Shown here in pieces: positions 1 through 5,406 of a stretch of 8,304 bases of DNA. Source of the stretch: Acidobacteriota bacterium (GTDB taxonomy: Bacteria > Acidobacteriota > Holophagae > Holophagales > Holophagaceae); NCBI GenBank assembly GCA_021778785.1, contig JAJYBX010000065.1:1-8304 (forward strand), written 5' to 3'. Under the pieces are notes generated by a model. That model made no database searches. It was given only the letters and a program-made list of their open reading frames with translations, and was not told the origin of the DNA. The stretch's first letter is position 1. Each line of letters opens with the position of its first letter. Position numbers and translations under genes: made by a program.

Positions 1-2006
1 GCGCCGGCCAATTGAAGGAGGCGGGATTCATCGTCCACATCCCCGAGGCCCTCACGGAGCTGGGCGGGGCCCGCCGCCTGCGCGCGAAGGTGCGCCTGGG
101 GGCCCGGTCCGTGGAGGAGGGCGGCCTCTCGGTGCAGGCGGGCCTGGATGGCAACGTCAGCGCCGACTGGTCGCTCATGCTGGGCGACGACGCCCTCAGC
201 GTGGAGGACTTCGCCCAGATGGCCAGCCTCAAGCACCCGCTGGTGGCCTGGAAGGGCAAGTGGGTGGCCCTGGATCCGGAGACCCTCAAGCAGATCTCCA
301 GCGTCATCCAGGCCAGCCGCGGCGCGGGCTTCGAGAGCATGACCAAGGGCGAGGCCCTGGCCGCCGCCCTCACCGGCACGGCCCGCATCCCCGGCGTGTC
401 CGAGGCCATCGAGGTGGAGGTGGCCGGCGACTTCGGGGCCGCCCTGGAGGATCTGAAGATCCTGCCGGACAAGCCCATCACGCAGCCGGAGAGCTTCCAT
501 GGCCAGCTGCGGCCCTACCAGCTCCGGGGCCTCGCCTGGCTGGAGGGCCTCTCCCGCCTGGGCCTGGGTGGCATCCTGGCGGACGACATGGGCCTCGGCA
601 AGACCATCCAGGTCCTCGCCCTGCTGCTGCATCGGCAGACGCAGAGCCCCCAGCACGGGCCCGCCACGCTGCTCGTCTGCCCCACCTCGCTGCTGGGGAA
701 CTGGGAGCGGGAGCTGGCCAAGTTCGCGCCCAGCCTCCCGGTCTTCGTGCACCACGGCAACAACCGCGACCGCCTGCCCACCCACTTCAAGCCCCATACG
801 CTGGTCCTCACCACCTACGGCGTGGTGCGGCGCGAGGAGGAGGGCTTCGCCGCCCGCACCTGGGGCATGGTGGTGGTGGACGAAGCCCAGGCCATCAAGA
901 ACGCCGGGGCGGCACAGGCCAAGGCCGTCCGCCGGCTGAGGGGCGGCTTCCGCCTCGCCCTCACGGGCACGCCCATCGAAAACCGCCTCACGGAGCTGTG
1001 GTCCATCCTCGCCGCGGCCCTGCCCGGCTACCTCGGCAGCGAATCCGCCTTCAAGGAGCGCTTCGCCACGCCCATCGAGAAGTACCGCGACCCCGATGCC
1101 GCCCAGGAGCTGCGCCAGCGCATCGGGCCCTTCATCCTGCGCCGCCTGAAGAGCGACAAGGCCATCATCCAGGATCTGCCGGAGAAGCAGGAGATGAAGG
1201 TCTTCACGACCCTCAGCCGCGAGCAGGCCGAGCTCTACCAGTACCGCGTGGAGAAGATGGACGAGGAGCTGGCCGCCGCAACGGGCATCGAGCGCCGGGG
1301 CCGCATCCTGGCCCTGCTCACCCACCTCAAGCAGATCTGCAACCACCCGAGCCAGTTCCTCAAGCAGCAGGGGCCCTACCGGGGCCGCAGCGGCAAGCTG
1401 GACCGCCTCACGGAGATGCTGGAGGAGGTGCTGGAGGCCGGCGAGCGCGCCCTGGTGTTTACCCAGTTCCGGGAGATGGGCGACCGCCTGCAGGCGCACC
1501 TCCAGGAGGCCCTGGGCTTCGAGCCGCCCTTCCTCCACGGCGGCACCACCCGCGAGGGCCGGGACGAGCTGGTGCGGGCCTTCCAGGAGGATCCGGACTC
1601 CCCGCCGGTGCTGCTCCTCAGCCTCAAGGCCGGGGGTGTGGGCCTGAACCTCACCGCCGCCACCCACGTCTTCCACTTCGACCGCTGGTGGAACCCCGCC
1701 GTGGAGGACCAGGCCACGGACCGCACCTACCGCATCGGCCAGACGAAGAACGTGCAGGTCCACAAGCTCGTCACCATCGGCACCCTGGAGGAGAAGATCG
1801 ACGCCCTGCTCGAATCGAAGCGCGACCTCGCGGACCGCGTCGTCGGCACCGGCGAGGGCTGGCTCACCGAACTGGATGACGACGCCCTGCGCCGCCTGGT
1901 GGCCCTGGATCCGGACGCCGAGCTCCTGGACGCCGACGAGGGGAACGGGAGCGAGGCCGAGGCACCGGCCAAGGCCCGGCGGCGGACGAAGGAGGTGGGG
2001 CCGTGA
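1..2006 (+). CDS. SNF2-family helicase/DNA translocase, 5'-truncated by the window edge
   Basis: This is an ATP-dependent DNA translocase of the SNF2 (superfamily 2) type. The frame is open to the left edge, so the true start is upstream. The TTG at 12 is an internal Leu codon, and residue numbers here count from it. Residues about 1-150 resemble the end of the bacterial SNF2-associated domain (DUF3670, PF12419), with the pattern DW..LGDD.LS.EDF and G.WV.LDPE. The helicase core follows: motif I DDMGLGKT (191-198), motif II DEAQ (290-293), motif III LTGTPIEN (317-324), motif V around SLKAGGVGLNLT (537-548), and motif VI ending RTYRIGQ (571-577). All catalytic motifs look intact. A charged tail of about 30 residues ends the protein. 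Family members are usually about 900-1100 residues, so a few hundred N-terminal residues are probably missing. The gene overlaps the next one by 4 bp, implying co-translation. DNA repair or nucleoprotein remodelling is the likely role, but the biological substrate cannot be read from the sequence. Confidence 0.93.
   Translation, partial: AGQLKEAGFIVHIPEALTELGGARRLRAKVRLGARSVEEGGLSVQAGLDGNVSADWSLMLGDDALSVEDFAQMASLKHPLVAWKGKWVALDPETLKQISSVIQASRGAGFESMTKGEALAAALTGTARIPGVSEAIEVEVAGDFGAALEDLKILPDKPITQPESFHGQLRPYQLRGLAWLEGLSRLGLGGILADDMGLGKTIQVLALLLHRQTQSPQHGPATLLVCPTSLLGNWERELAKFAPSLPVFVHHGNNRDRLPTHFKPHTLVLTTYGVVRREEEGFAARTWGMVVVDEAQAIKNAGAAQAKAVRRLRGGFRLALTGTPIENRLTELWSILAAALPGYLGSESAFKERFATPIEKYRDPDAAQELRQRIGPFILRRLKSDKAIIQDLPEKQEMKVFTTLSREQAELYQYRVEKMDEELAAATGIERRGRILALLTHLKQICNHPSQFLKQQGPYRGRSGKLDRLTEMLEEVLEAGERALVFTQFREMGDRLQAHLQEALGFEPPFLHGGTTREGRDELVRAFQEDPDSPPVLLLSLKAGGVGLNLTAATHVFHFDRWWNPAVEDQATDRTYRIGQTKNVQVHKLVTIGTLEEKIDALLESKRDLADRVVGTGEGWLTELDDDALRRLVALDPDAELLDADEGNGSEAEAPAKARRRTKEVGP
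1991..1995 (+). promoter_or_regulatory. Shine-Dalgarno for the SWIM gene
   Basis: GGAGG lies 7 nt before the GTG at 2003, inside the last codons of the SNF2 gene. It supports GTG 2003 as the start and the 4-bp GTGA overlap with the upstream stop codon. Confidence 0.7.
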
Positions 2007-2974
2007 TCACCACCGCCGACCGCTTCGGCGCCACCTGGTGGGGCCGCCTCTGGATCAAGGGCCTGGAGCAGCTGGGCGACGACTACGAGAACCGCCTGCC
2101 CCGCGGCAAGAAGTACGCGGAGGAGGGCCACGTCTCCCATTTCGGCGTGCAGCCCGGGGAGATCCAGGCCCGGGTCCACGGCCGCAAGACCTACAACGTC
2201 ACCCTCGGGCTGCCCGCGCTCACCCCCGCCCAGTGGGAGAAGGCCCTCGCCCGCATCGCGCAGGAGAGCCGCTTCGTGGCCTCCCTGCTGGCGGGCGAGA
2301 TGCCCCAGGGGCTGGACGAGACCTTCCGCGAGGCGGGCGCCAGCCTCTATCCCCGGGTGCCCAAGGAGCTGCAGACCCACTGCGACTGCCCCGACTGGGC
2401 CAACCCCTGCAAGCACGTGGCGGCCGTGTGCTACGTGATGGCCGAGGCCCTGGACCGGGATCCCTGGCTGCTCTTCGACCTCCGCGGCAAGTCCCGCGAC
2501 GAGGTGCTGCAGGCCCTCCAGGCCGCCCTGGATGCCGCCGCCGTGGCCGCCCCGAAGAAGCGGGGCCGTCCCCCGAAGAAGAAGCTCAGCGTGGGGGACC
2601 TGCTGCGGCGGGACCAGGAGGCGCCGCAACGCTGGGCGCCCCTGCCTGAGGAGGCGTACGACGCCCTGCCCGGGCCCCTCCCCGAGATCGCCATCCCCCG
2701 GGCCATCCCGCCCGACCCCTCCGTCTTCACCCAGCTGGGCCCCCTGCCCCACGCGCGCATCGAGGCCAGCCTCTGCCTGGCGGCCCTCATGCACCGCACG
2801 GCCCAGTGGGTCCACCAGCAGATCGAGGACGGCCCCGGCCGCCTGGAGGAAGATGAGGGGGAGGGCGAGAGCCAGGCCTCACCCTTCGACGCCCCCCTCC
2901 AGAAACCCGTCGCCCGCCCGAACCGGGCCTGGCGGCACAAGAAGAAGCGCTGGGGGAAGAAGGGCGGACAATAG
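2003..2974 (+). CDS. SWIM zinc-finger protein paired with the SNF2 translocase
   Basis: This 323-residue protein has a SWIM zinc finger of form CxCx6CxH: Cys127, Cys129, Cys136 and His138. SWIM fingers bind DNA or protein partners. The N-terminal part (about 1-120, starting with a WWG..W pattern) resembles the conserved N-terminus of bacterial SWIM proteins encoded next to SNF2 helicases, such as B. subtilis YwqB beside YwqA. After the finger comes an Ala-rich stretch, then a basic AT-hook-like segment KKRGRPPKKK (185-194) with the RGRP core. A region rich in Pro and acidic residues follows, and the C-terminus is strongly basic (about 305-323). The start is GTG with a good Shine-Dalgarno, overlapping the helicase stop. 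The context implies that the protein works with the translocase, perhaps directing it to DNA. The partnership is inferred from gene order. No catalytic domain is visible. Confidence 0.88.
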   Translation: MITTADRFGATWWGRLWIKGLEQLGDDYENRLPRGKKYAEEGHVSHFGVQPGEIQARVHGRKTYNVTLGLPALTPAQWEKALARIAQESRFVASLLAGEMPQGLDETFREAGASLYPRVPKELQTHCDCPDWANPCKHVAAVCYVMAEALDRDPWLLFDLRGKSRDEVLQALQAALDAAAVAAPKKRGRPPKKKLSVGDLLRRDQEAPQRWAPLPEEAYDALPGPLPEIAIPRAIPPDPSVFTQLGPLPHARIEASLCLAALMHRTAQWVHQQIEDGPGRLEEDEGEGESQASPFDAPLQKPVARPNRAWRHKKKRWGKKGGQ

Positions 2975-2983
2975 GCAAGTGGG

Positions 2984-3004
2984 CAGTTGGTAGTTGGCAG
3001 TTGT
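2984..3004. repeat. Three tandem 7-bp units between the SWIM and ridA genes
   Basis: The units are CAGTTGG (2984-2990), TAGTTGG (2991-2997) and CAGTTGT (2998-3004), with consensus YAGTTGK. They occupy about half of the 47-bp gap and differ in base composition from the GC-rich genes around them. The array ends just before the Shine-Dalgarno of the next gene. It shows no clear hairpin or promoter. Whether it recurs elsewhere in the genome cannot be seen here. Confidence 0.65.
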
Positions 3005-3011
3005 GGATTCC

Positions 3012-3016
3012 AGGAG
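3012..3016 (+). promoter_or_regulatory. Shine-Dalgarno fixing the RidA start
   Basis: AGGAG sits 5 nt before ATG 3022. It selects this ATG over the in-frame TTG at 3001, which lies inside the 7-bp repeat array and would add seven residues not seen in the family. Confidence 0.75.
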
Positions 3017-3021
3017 TTCCC

Positions 3022-3396
3022 ATGCGTACGATCTCGACCCCGAACGCCCCCGCGGCCATCGGACCCTACAGCCAGGCCCAGATCTCCGGCGGCCACCTCT
3101 TCACCTCCGGCCAGATCCCCCTCGTCCCCGCGACCATGGAGATGGTGACCGGCCCCATCGAGCCCCAGGCCGAGCAGGTGCTGAAGAACCTCGCCGCCGT
3201 GCTGGCCGCCGCCAACACCGGCTGGGACCGCGTCGTGAAGACCACCGTGTTCCTCACGGACATGGCCGATTTCGCCGCCTTCAACGCCGTGTACGAGAAG
3301 GCCCTCGGCGGCGCCAAGCCCGCCCGGAGCACCGTGCAGGTGGCGGGGCTGCCGCGCGGCGCCAAGGTCGAGATCGAGCTCATCGCCGAGGTCTGA
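3022..3396 (+). CDS. ridA: RidA family reactive enamine/imine deaminase
   Basis: This 124-residue cytosolic protein belongs to the RidA/YjgF/UK114 family. Members hydrolyse reactive enamine/imine intermediates such as 2-aminoacrylate, released by PLP enzymes like threonine/serine dehydratase, and usually form trimers. The sequence follows E. coli RidA nearly end to end: NAPAAIGPYSQ at the N-terminus, TSGQIP at 28-33, VVKTTVFLTDMADFAAFN at 71-88, and PARS...VEIE near the C-terminus. The key residues of the active RidA subgroup are present: Tyr16, Arg102 (E. coli Arg105) and Glu117 (E. coli Glu120). Deaminase activity is therefore likely. The length matches the family (about 125-130). The ATG has a good Shine-Dalgarno and lies 47 bp after the SWIM gene on the same strand, so co-transcription is possible but unproven. 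No functional link to the SNF2/SWIM pair is evident. Confidence 0.93.
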   Translation: MRTISTPNAPAAIGPYSQAQISGGHLFTSGQIPLVPATMEMVTGPIEPQAEQVLKNLAAVLAAANTGWDRVVKTTVFLTDMADFAAFNAVYEKALGGAKPARSTVQVAGLPRGAKVEIELIAEV

Positions 3397-3432
3397 GGCC
3401 CCGGGACCCGGCACTTCCGGACCGTTTTCTCA

Positions 3433-3459
3433 CCGCAGAGAACGCGGAGACCGCAGAGG
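3433..3459. repeat. Three tandem 9-bp units downstream of ridA
   Basis: The units are CCGCAGAGA (3433-3441), ACGCGGAGA (3442-3450) and CCGCAGAGG (3451-3459). In one plus-strand frame they read as TAENAETAEE-like peptide, a pattern often seen in spurious translations of intergenic repeats in several bacterial phyla. This points to a dispersed non-coding repeat and not to a gene. The array lies between the convergent ridA and the minus-strand hypothetical gene. Confidence 0.7.
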
Positions 3460-3491
3460 AAACCTCCTGCCTATCCCTGCACCTCTGCGGT
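3450..3491. terminator. Inverted repeat between convergent genes, possible bidirectional terminator
   Basis: ACCGCAGAGG (3450-3459) is perfectly complementary to CCTCTGCGGT (3482-3491), giving a 10-bp stem with a 22-nt loop. It follows the ridA stop by 53 bp and the opposing gene's stop by 31 bp, where transcription from both sides should end. There is no U-run after either arm, so it is not a classical intrinsic terminator. It may be part of the adjacent repeat element instead. Confidence 0.4.
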
Positions 3492-3522
3492 TGGCGTGTC
3501 TCATCCCAGGGAGGGCGGTGGG

Positions 3523-3996
3523 CTACTCCTCCTCGGTCTCGCCGATGTCCTCGTCGATGGCCTCCCAGCGCCGCCGGGCCTGGAAGGCCGGATCAGCGAG
3601 GCGGGCCAGGAAGTCCGCCATGCGGGGGCCCCAGGCGGATCCGGCCACGCAGCCTTCGGGGGCATGAGGCAGCAGGTCGGCGGGGGCCTCCTCCAGGCAG
3701 AGCTGCGTGAGGATGAGGGCCTGCCGGTAGCTCTCGCCCACGGGGGTGAGGTTGGCGGCCAGGGTGTCGAGGGTCTCCCCCAGGGGATCCTCCTCCGCCA
3801 GGGCCCCGGAATCCGCCTCCAGGACCTCCACCACCTTGAGCCGGGCCGCGATGAGCTTCAGGTGGAGCCGCTCCAGGTCGCGCCGGGGGGCGCCCTTCGC
3901 CAGGGCATGGGCGGCGTCCTCCAGATGCGGGTGGAGCTTGCGGAAGAGCAGGGAGAGGGCCCGTTCGGCGGGGGTCATGGCGGCCGTTTCGGTCAT
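3523..3996 (-). CDS. Uncharacterised 157-residue protein with acidic C-terminus
   Basis: I do not recognise this family. The start chosen is ATG 3996 (MTETAAMTPAERAL). A GGAG lies only 2 nt upstream, which is tight. The next in-frame Met (3978) has no Shine-Dalgarno, and longer versions would read through the divergent promoter region. The predicted protein is soluble, with no signal peptide or membrane segment. It looks mostly helical, with Leu/Ala-rich amphipathic stretches at about 8-60 and 75-110. It has two Cys, and the last nine residues (EDIGETEEE) are strongly acidic. Third codon positions are GC-rich like neighbouring genes, and the composition is protein-like, unlike the opposite strand, so the gene is probably real. 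It is divergent from the Hpt gene with 86 bp between the starts, so they may share a control region. No function is proposed. Confidence 0.68.
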   Translation of the reverse strand: MTETAAMTPAERALSLLFRKLHPHLEDAAHALAKGAPRRDLERLHLKLIAARLKVVEVLEADSGALAEEDPLGETLDTLAANLTPVGESYRQALILTQLCLEEAPADLLPHAPEGCVAGSAWGPRMADFLARLADPAFQARRRWEAIDEDIGETEEE

Positions 3997-4072
3997 GGCT
4001 CCAGCGTACCAAGGATGGCGTCCCCGCGCTGCCCGTTGGACGGATCGGGCGTCCTGTTGCAGCATGGTTCCC

Positions 4073-4076
4073 GGAG
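4073..4076 (+). promoter_or_regulatory. Shine-Dalgarno for the Hpt gene
   Basis: GGAG lies 6 nt before ATG 4083 and supports that start. The 86-bp divergent gap (3997-4082) should hold the promoters for both flanking genes. A TTGGAC at 4036-4041 resembles a -35 box, but no convincing -10 lies 16-18 bp downstream of it. Confidence 0.55.
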
Positions 4077-4082
4077 TTACCG

Positions 4083-4448
4083 ATGCCCCCATCCGACCTG
4101 CTGGACCTCACCACCCTCCAGAACCTGGTGGACCTGGATGACGGCGGCTTCGGACTGGTGGCCGAGATGACGGTCATCTTCCGGGATGACACCCCGCGCC
4201 GCCTGCGGGACATCCTGCTGGCCCTGGAGTCCCGGGATGCCGAGGCCCTCTCCCGCTCCGCCCACGCGCTGAAGGGCGGCGCCGGGGCCATCGGGGCCAA
4301 GGTCCTCCGCGGCCTGGCTGCGGATCTGGAGACCCTGGGCCGGAGCGGCTCCGCCGAGGCCCCGGAAGGCACCGCCGAGGCCCTGGAGGCGGTCTTCCGT
4401 GCGGCCCTCGCCGCCCTGGAGGACTACGTCCGCCGGGAAGGGAAGTAG
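4083..4448 (+). CDS. Stand-alone histidine phosphotransfer (Hpt) domain protein
   Basis: This 121-residue protein consists of one Hpt domain, the four-helix bundle that passes phosphate between response-regulator receivers in multistep phosphorelays. The signature HxLKGxxxxxG is present: His61 (the likely phosphorylated residue), Leu63, Lys64, Gly65 and Gly71. It lies within the typical RSAHALKGGAGAIGA context and is followed by the helix that usually ends at LE.LGRSG (82-89). The N-terminal helix carries the usual hydrophobic pattern. No kinase, receiver or output domain is fused, and no two-component gene is visible nearby, so its partners must be encoded elsewhere. The ATG start has a Shine-Dalgarno 6 nt upstream. 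The stop is only 6 bp from that of the opposing transglycosylase gene. Confidence 0.88.
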   Translation: MPPSDLLDLTTLQNLVDLDDGGFGLVAEMTVIFRDDTPRRLRDILLALESRDAEALSRSAHALKGGAGAIGAKVLRGLAADLETLGRSGSAEAPEGTAEALEAVFRAALAALEDYVRREGK

Positions 4449-4454
4449 CGGCTC

Positions 4455-5291
4455 TCAGGGATCGCCGAAAGTCTTGACGCCGGGCGTGCCCTTCGGGGGC
4501 GGCTGATCGCTGATCTGGAGCCGGCCGTGGGCGTCCATCCACTGGTAGATGCGCGTCGAGGCCCGCTGCTGGACCGTGGGCTCCGGCACCGTCTTCTGCT
4601 CGTCCACCTTGAAGCCGCCCCGGCCCTTCTGCAGGAGGGCCATGCTGCCGGCCAGCTTGGGATCGGGCTGCACGGCCTTCCGGCGGTACAGGTCCAGCAC
4701 TTTGGGCACGTAGGCCCGGGTCTCCCGGTAGGGGGGGATCCCGTGGTGCCGGTTCACGGCGCCCTCGCCGGCGTTGTAGGCGGCCACCACCTTGGTGAGG
4801 TCGCCCTGGTAGTAGTCGTGGAGCCACTTCAGGTACTTCACGCCCCCGAGGATGTTCTGGCGGGGATCGAAGGGATCCAGCACGCCGAAGCGCTCGGCCG
4901 TGGAGGGCATGAGCTGCATGAGGCCCAGGGCCCCCGCCCGGGACCGGGCCTTGTAGTTGAAGGCGCTCTCGGCCTGGATGATGGCCCGGGCCAGGTAGGT
5001 GTCCACGCCCTGGGACTGGGCAATCTCGTCCACCAGGGCGATCAGTTCGGGGCTCTTGAGGGCCTTGGCCATCTCCGCCGACGTCACGGCCAGGCGCACC
5101 CGGCCCACGCCCACGTGCTTCAGCACCAGGCCCCGGCCCCGCATGAAGCTGGGGGGCAGGTTGTTGATGACCAGGCGGCCCTGGGGGTCGTAGTAGGTGT
5201 AGAGGTAGGTCGCTCCGGGCCGCAGCGGCCGCGGCGCCCCGGCCGCGAGCGTCAGGGCGGCGAGCGGGAGAAGCAGGCCGGGTCGAATCAT
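4455..5291 (-). CDS. Exported SLT-type lytic transglycosylase with DUF4124-like motifs at both ends
   Basis: This is a 278-residue peptidoglycan lytic transglycosylase. It would cleave the MurNAc-GlcNAc bond to 1,6-anhydroMurNAc products in the periplasm. Residues 1-19 form a signal peptide (MIRP, a hydrophobic core, then AGA). The SLT domain spans about 85-205: catalytic Glu108 in QAESAFNYKARS, GLMQLMP (123-129), AYNAGEGAV (171-179) and the conserved PPYRETRAYV (186-195). This places it in the Slt70/MltC-like family 1 type. A motif Y-D..GRL.I...PP at 33-47 recurs at 251-265 with identical spacing, WMD..GRL.IS..PP, and resembles the start of DUF4124. The catalytic domain therefore sits between two copies of a small module. 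The start is ATG with GGAAGGA only 2 nt upstream. The gene lies 115 bp downstream of icmF on the same strand, so it may have its own promoter. Confidence 0.9.
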   Translation of the reverse strand: MIRPGLLLPLAALTLAAGAPRPLRPGATYLYTYYDPQGRLVINNLPPSFMRGRGLVLKHVGVGRVRLAVTSAEMAKALKSPELIALVDEIAQSQGVDTYLARAIIQAESAFNYKARSRAGALGLMQLMPSTAERFGVLDPFDPRQNILGGVKYLKWLHDYYQGDLTKVVAAYNAGEGAVNRHHGIPPYRETRAYVPKVLDLYRRKAVQPDPKLAGSMALLQKGRGGFKVDEQKTVPEPTVQQRASTRIYQWMDAHGRLQISDQPPPKGTPGVKTFGDP

Positions 5292-5406
5292 GGTCCTTCC
5301 ATGATAAGGCCTAGCAAATCCCGGGCCCGCCGGGAACGGAGGCCCAGGGCAGATCGAGGGAACTCCCCGTCCCCGCGCAGCGCCTCAAGCCTTCATATCA
5401 TTGGAT
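5292..5406 (-). other. Intergenic region between icmF and the transglycosylase gene
   Basis: This 115-bp gap separates two minus-strand genes. A short GC-rich hairpin is possible at 5320-5334 (CCCGG paired with CCGGG, 5-nt loop). Read on the minus strand it is followed by GATTTG, a poor U-tract, so it is at best a weak terminator for icmF. The stretch beside the transglycosylase start is more AT-rich and may hold its promoter, but I see no convincing -35/-10 pair. Confidence 0.3.

Noticed and set aside
1727..2815. 362-codon minus-strand open frame across the SNF2/SWIM junction
   Set aside because: It is antisense to two genes with intact motifs. The translation is Gly/Leu/Arg-rich and lacks domain features.
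1..2974. DISARM or similar phage-defence locus suggested by the SNF2 helicase
   Set aside because: No methylase, phospholipase D-like, DUF1998 or other defence genes are visible. The downstream neighbour is ridA, so a defence system is not supported here.
3001..3021. TTG at 3001 as an earlier RidA start
   Set aside because: It lies within the 7-bp repeat, has no Shine-Dalgarno, and adds residues not found in RidA proteins. ATG 3022 has AGGAG at good spacing.
2994..3710. 238-codon plus-strand open frame covering ridA and the 9-bp repeat
   Set aside because: It is out of frame with ridA. Its TAENAETAEE-like stretch comes from the non-coding repeat, and the rest is Arg/Pro-rich shadow sequence.
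4036..4065. Possible sigma-70 promoter (TTGGAC with CAGCAT) before the Hpt gene
   Set aside because: The -10 matches the consensus at only three of six positions, so it is too weak to annotate as a promoter.
3496..4170. 224-codon plus-strand open frame opposite the hypothetical gene
   Set aside because: The minus-strand reading has a more protein-like composition and gene-like third-position GC. This frame also overruns the Hpt start.
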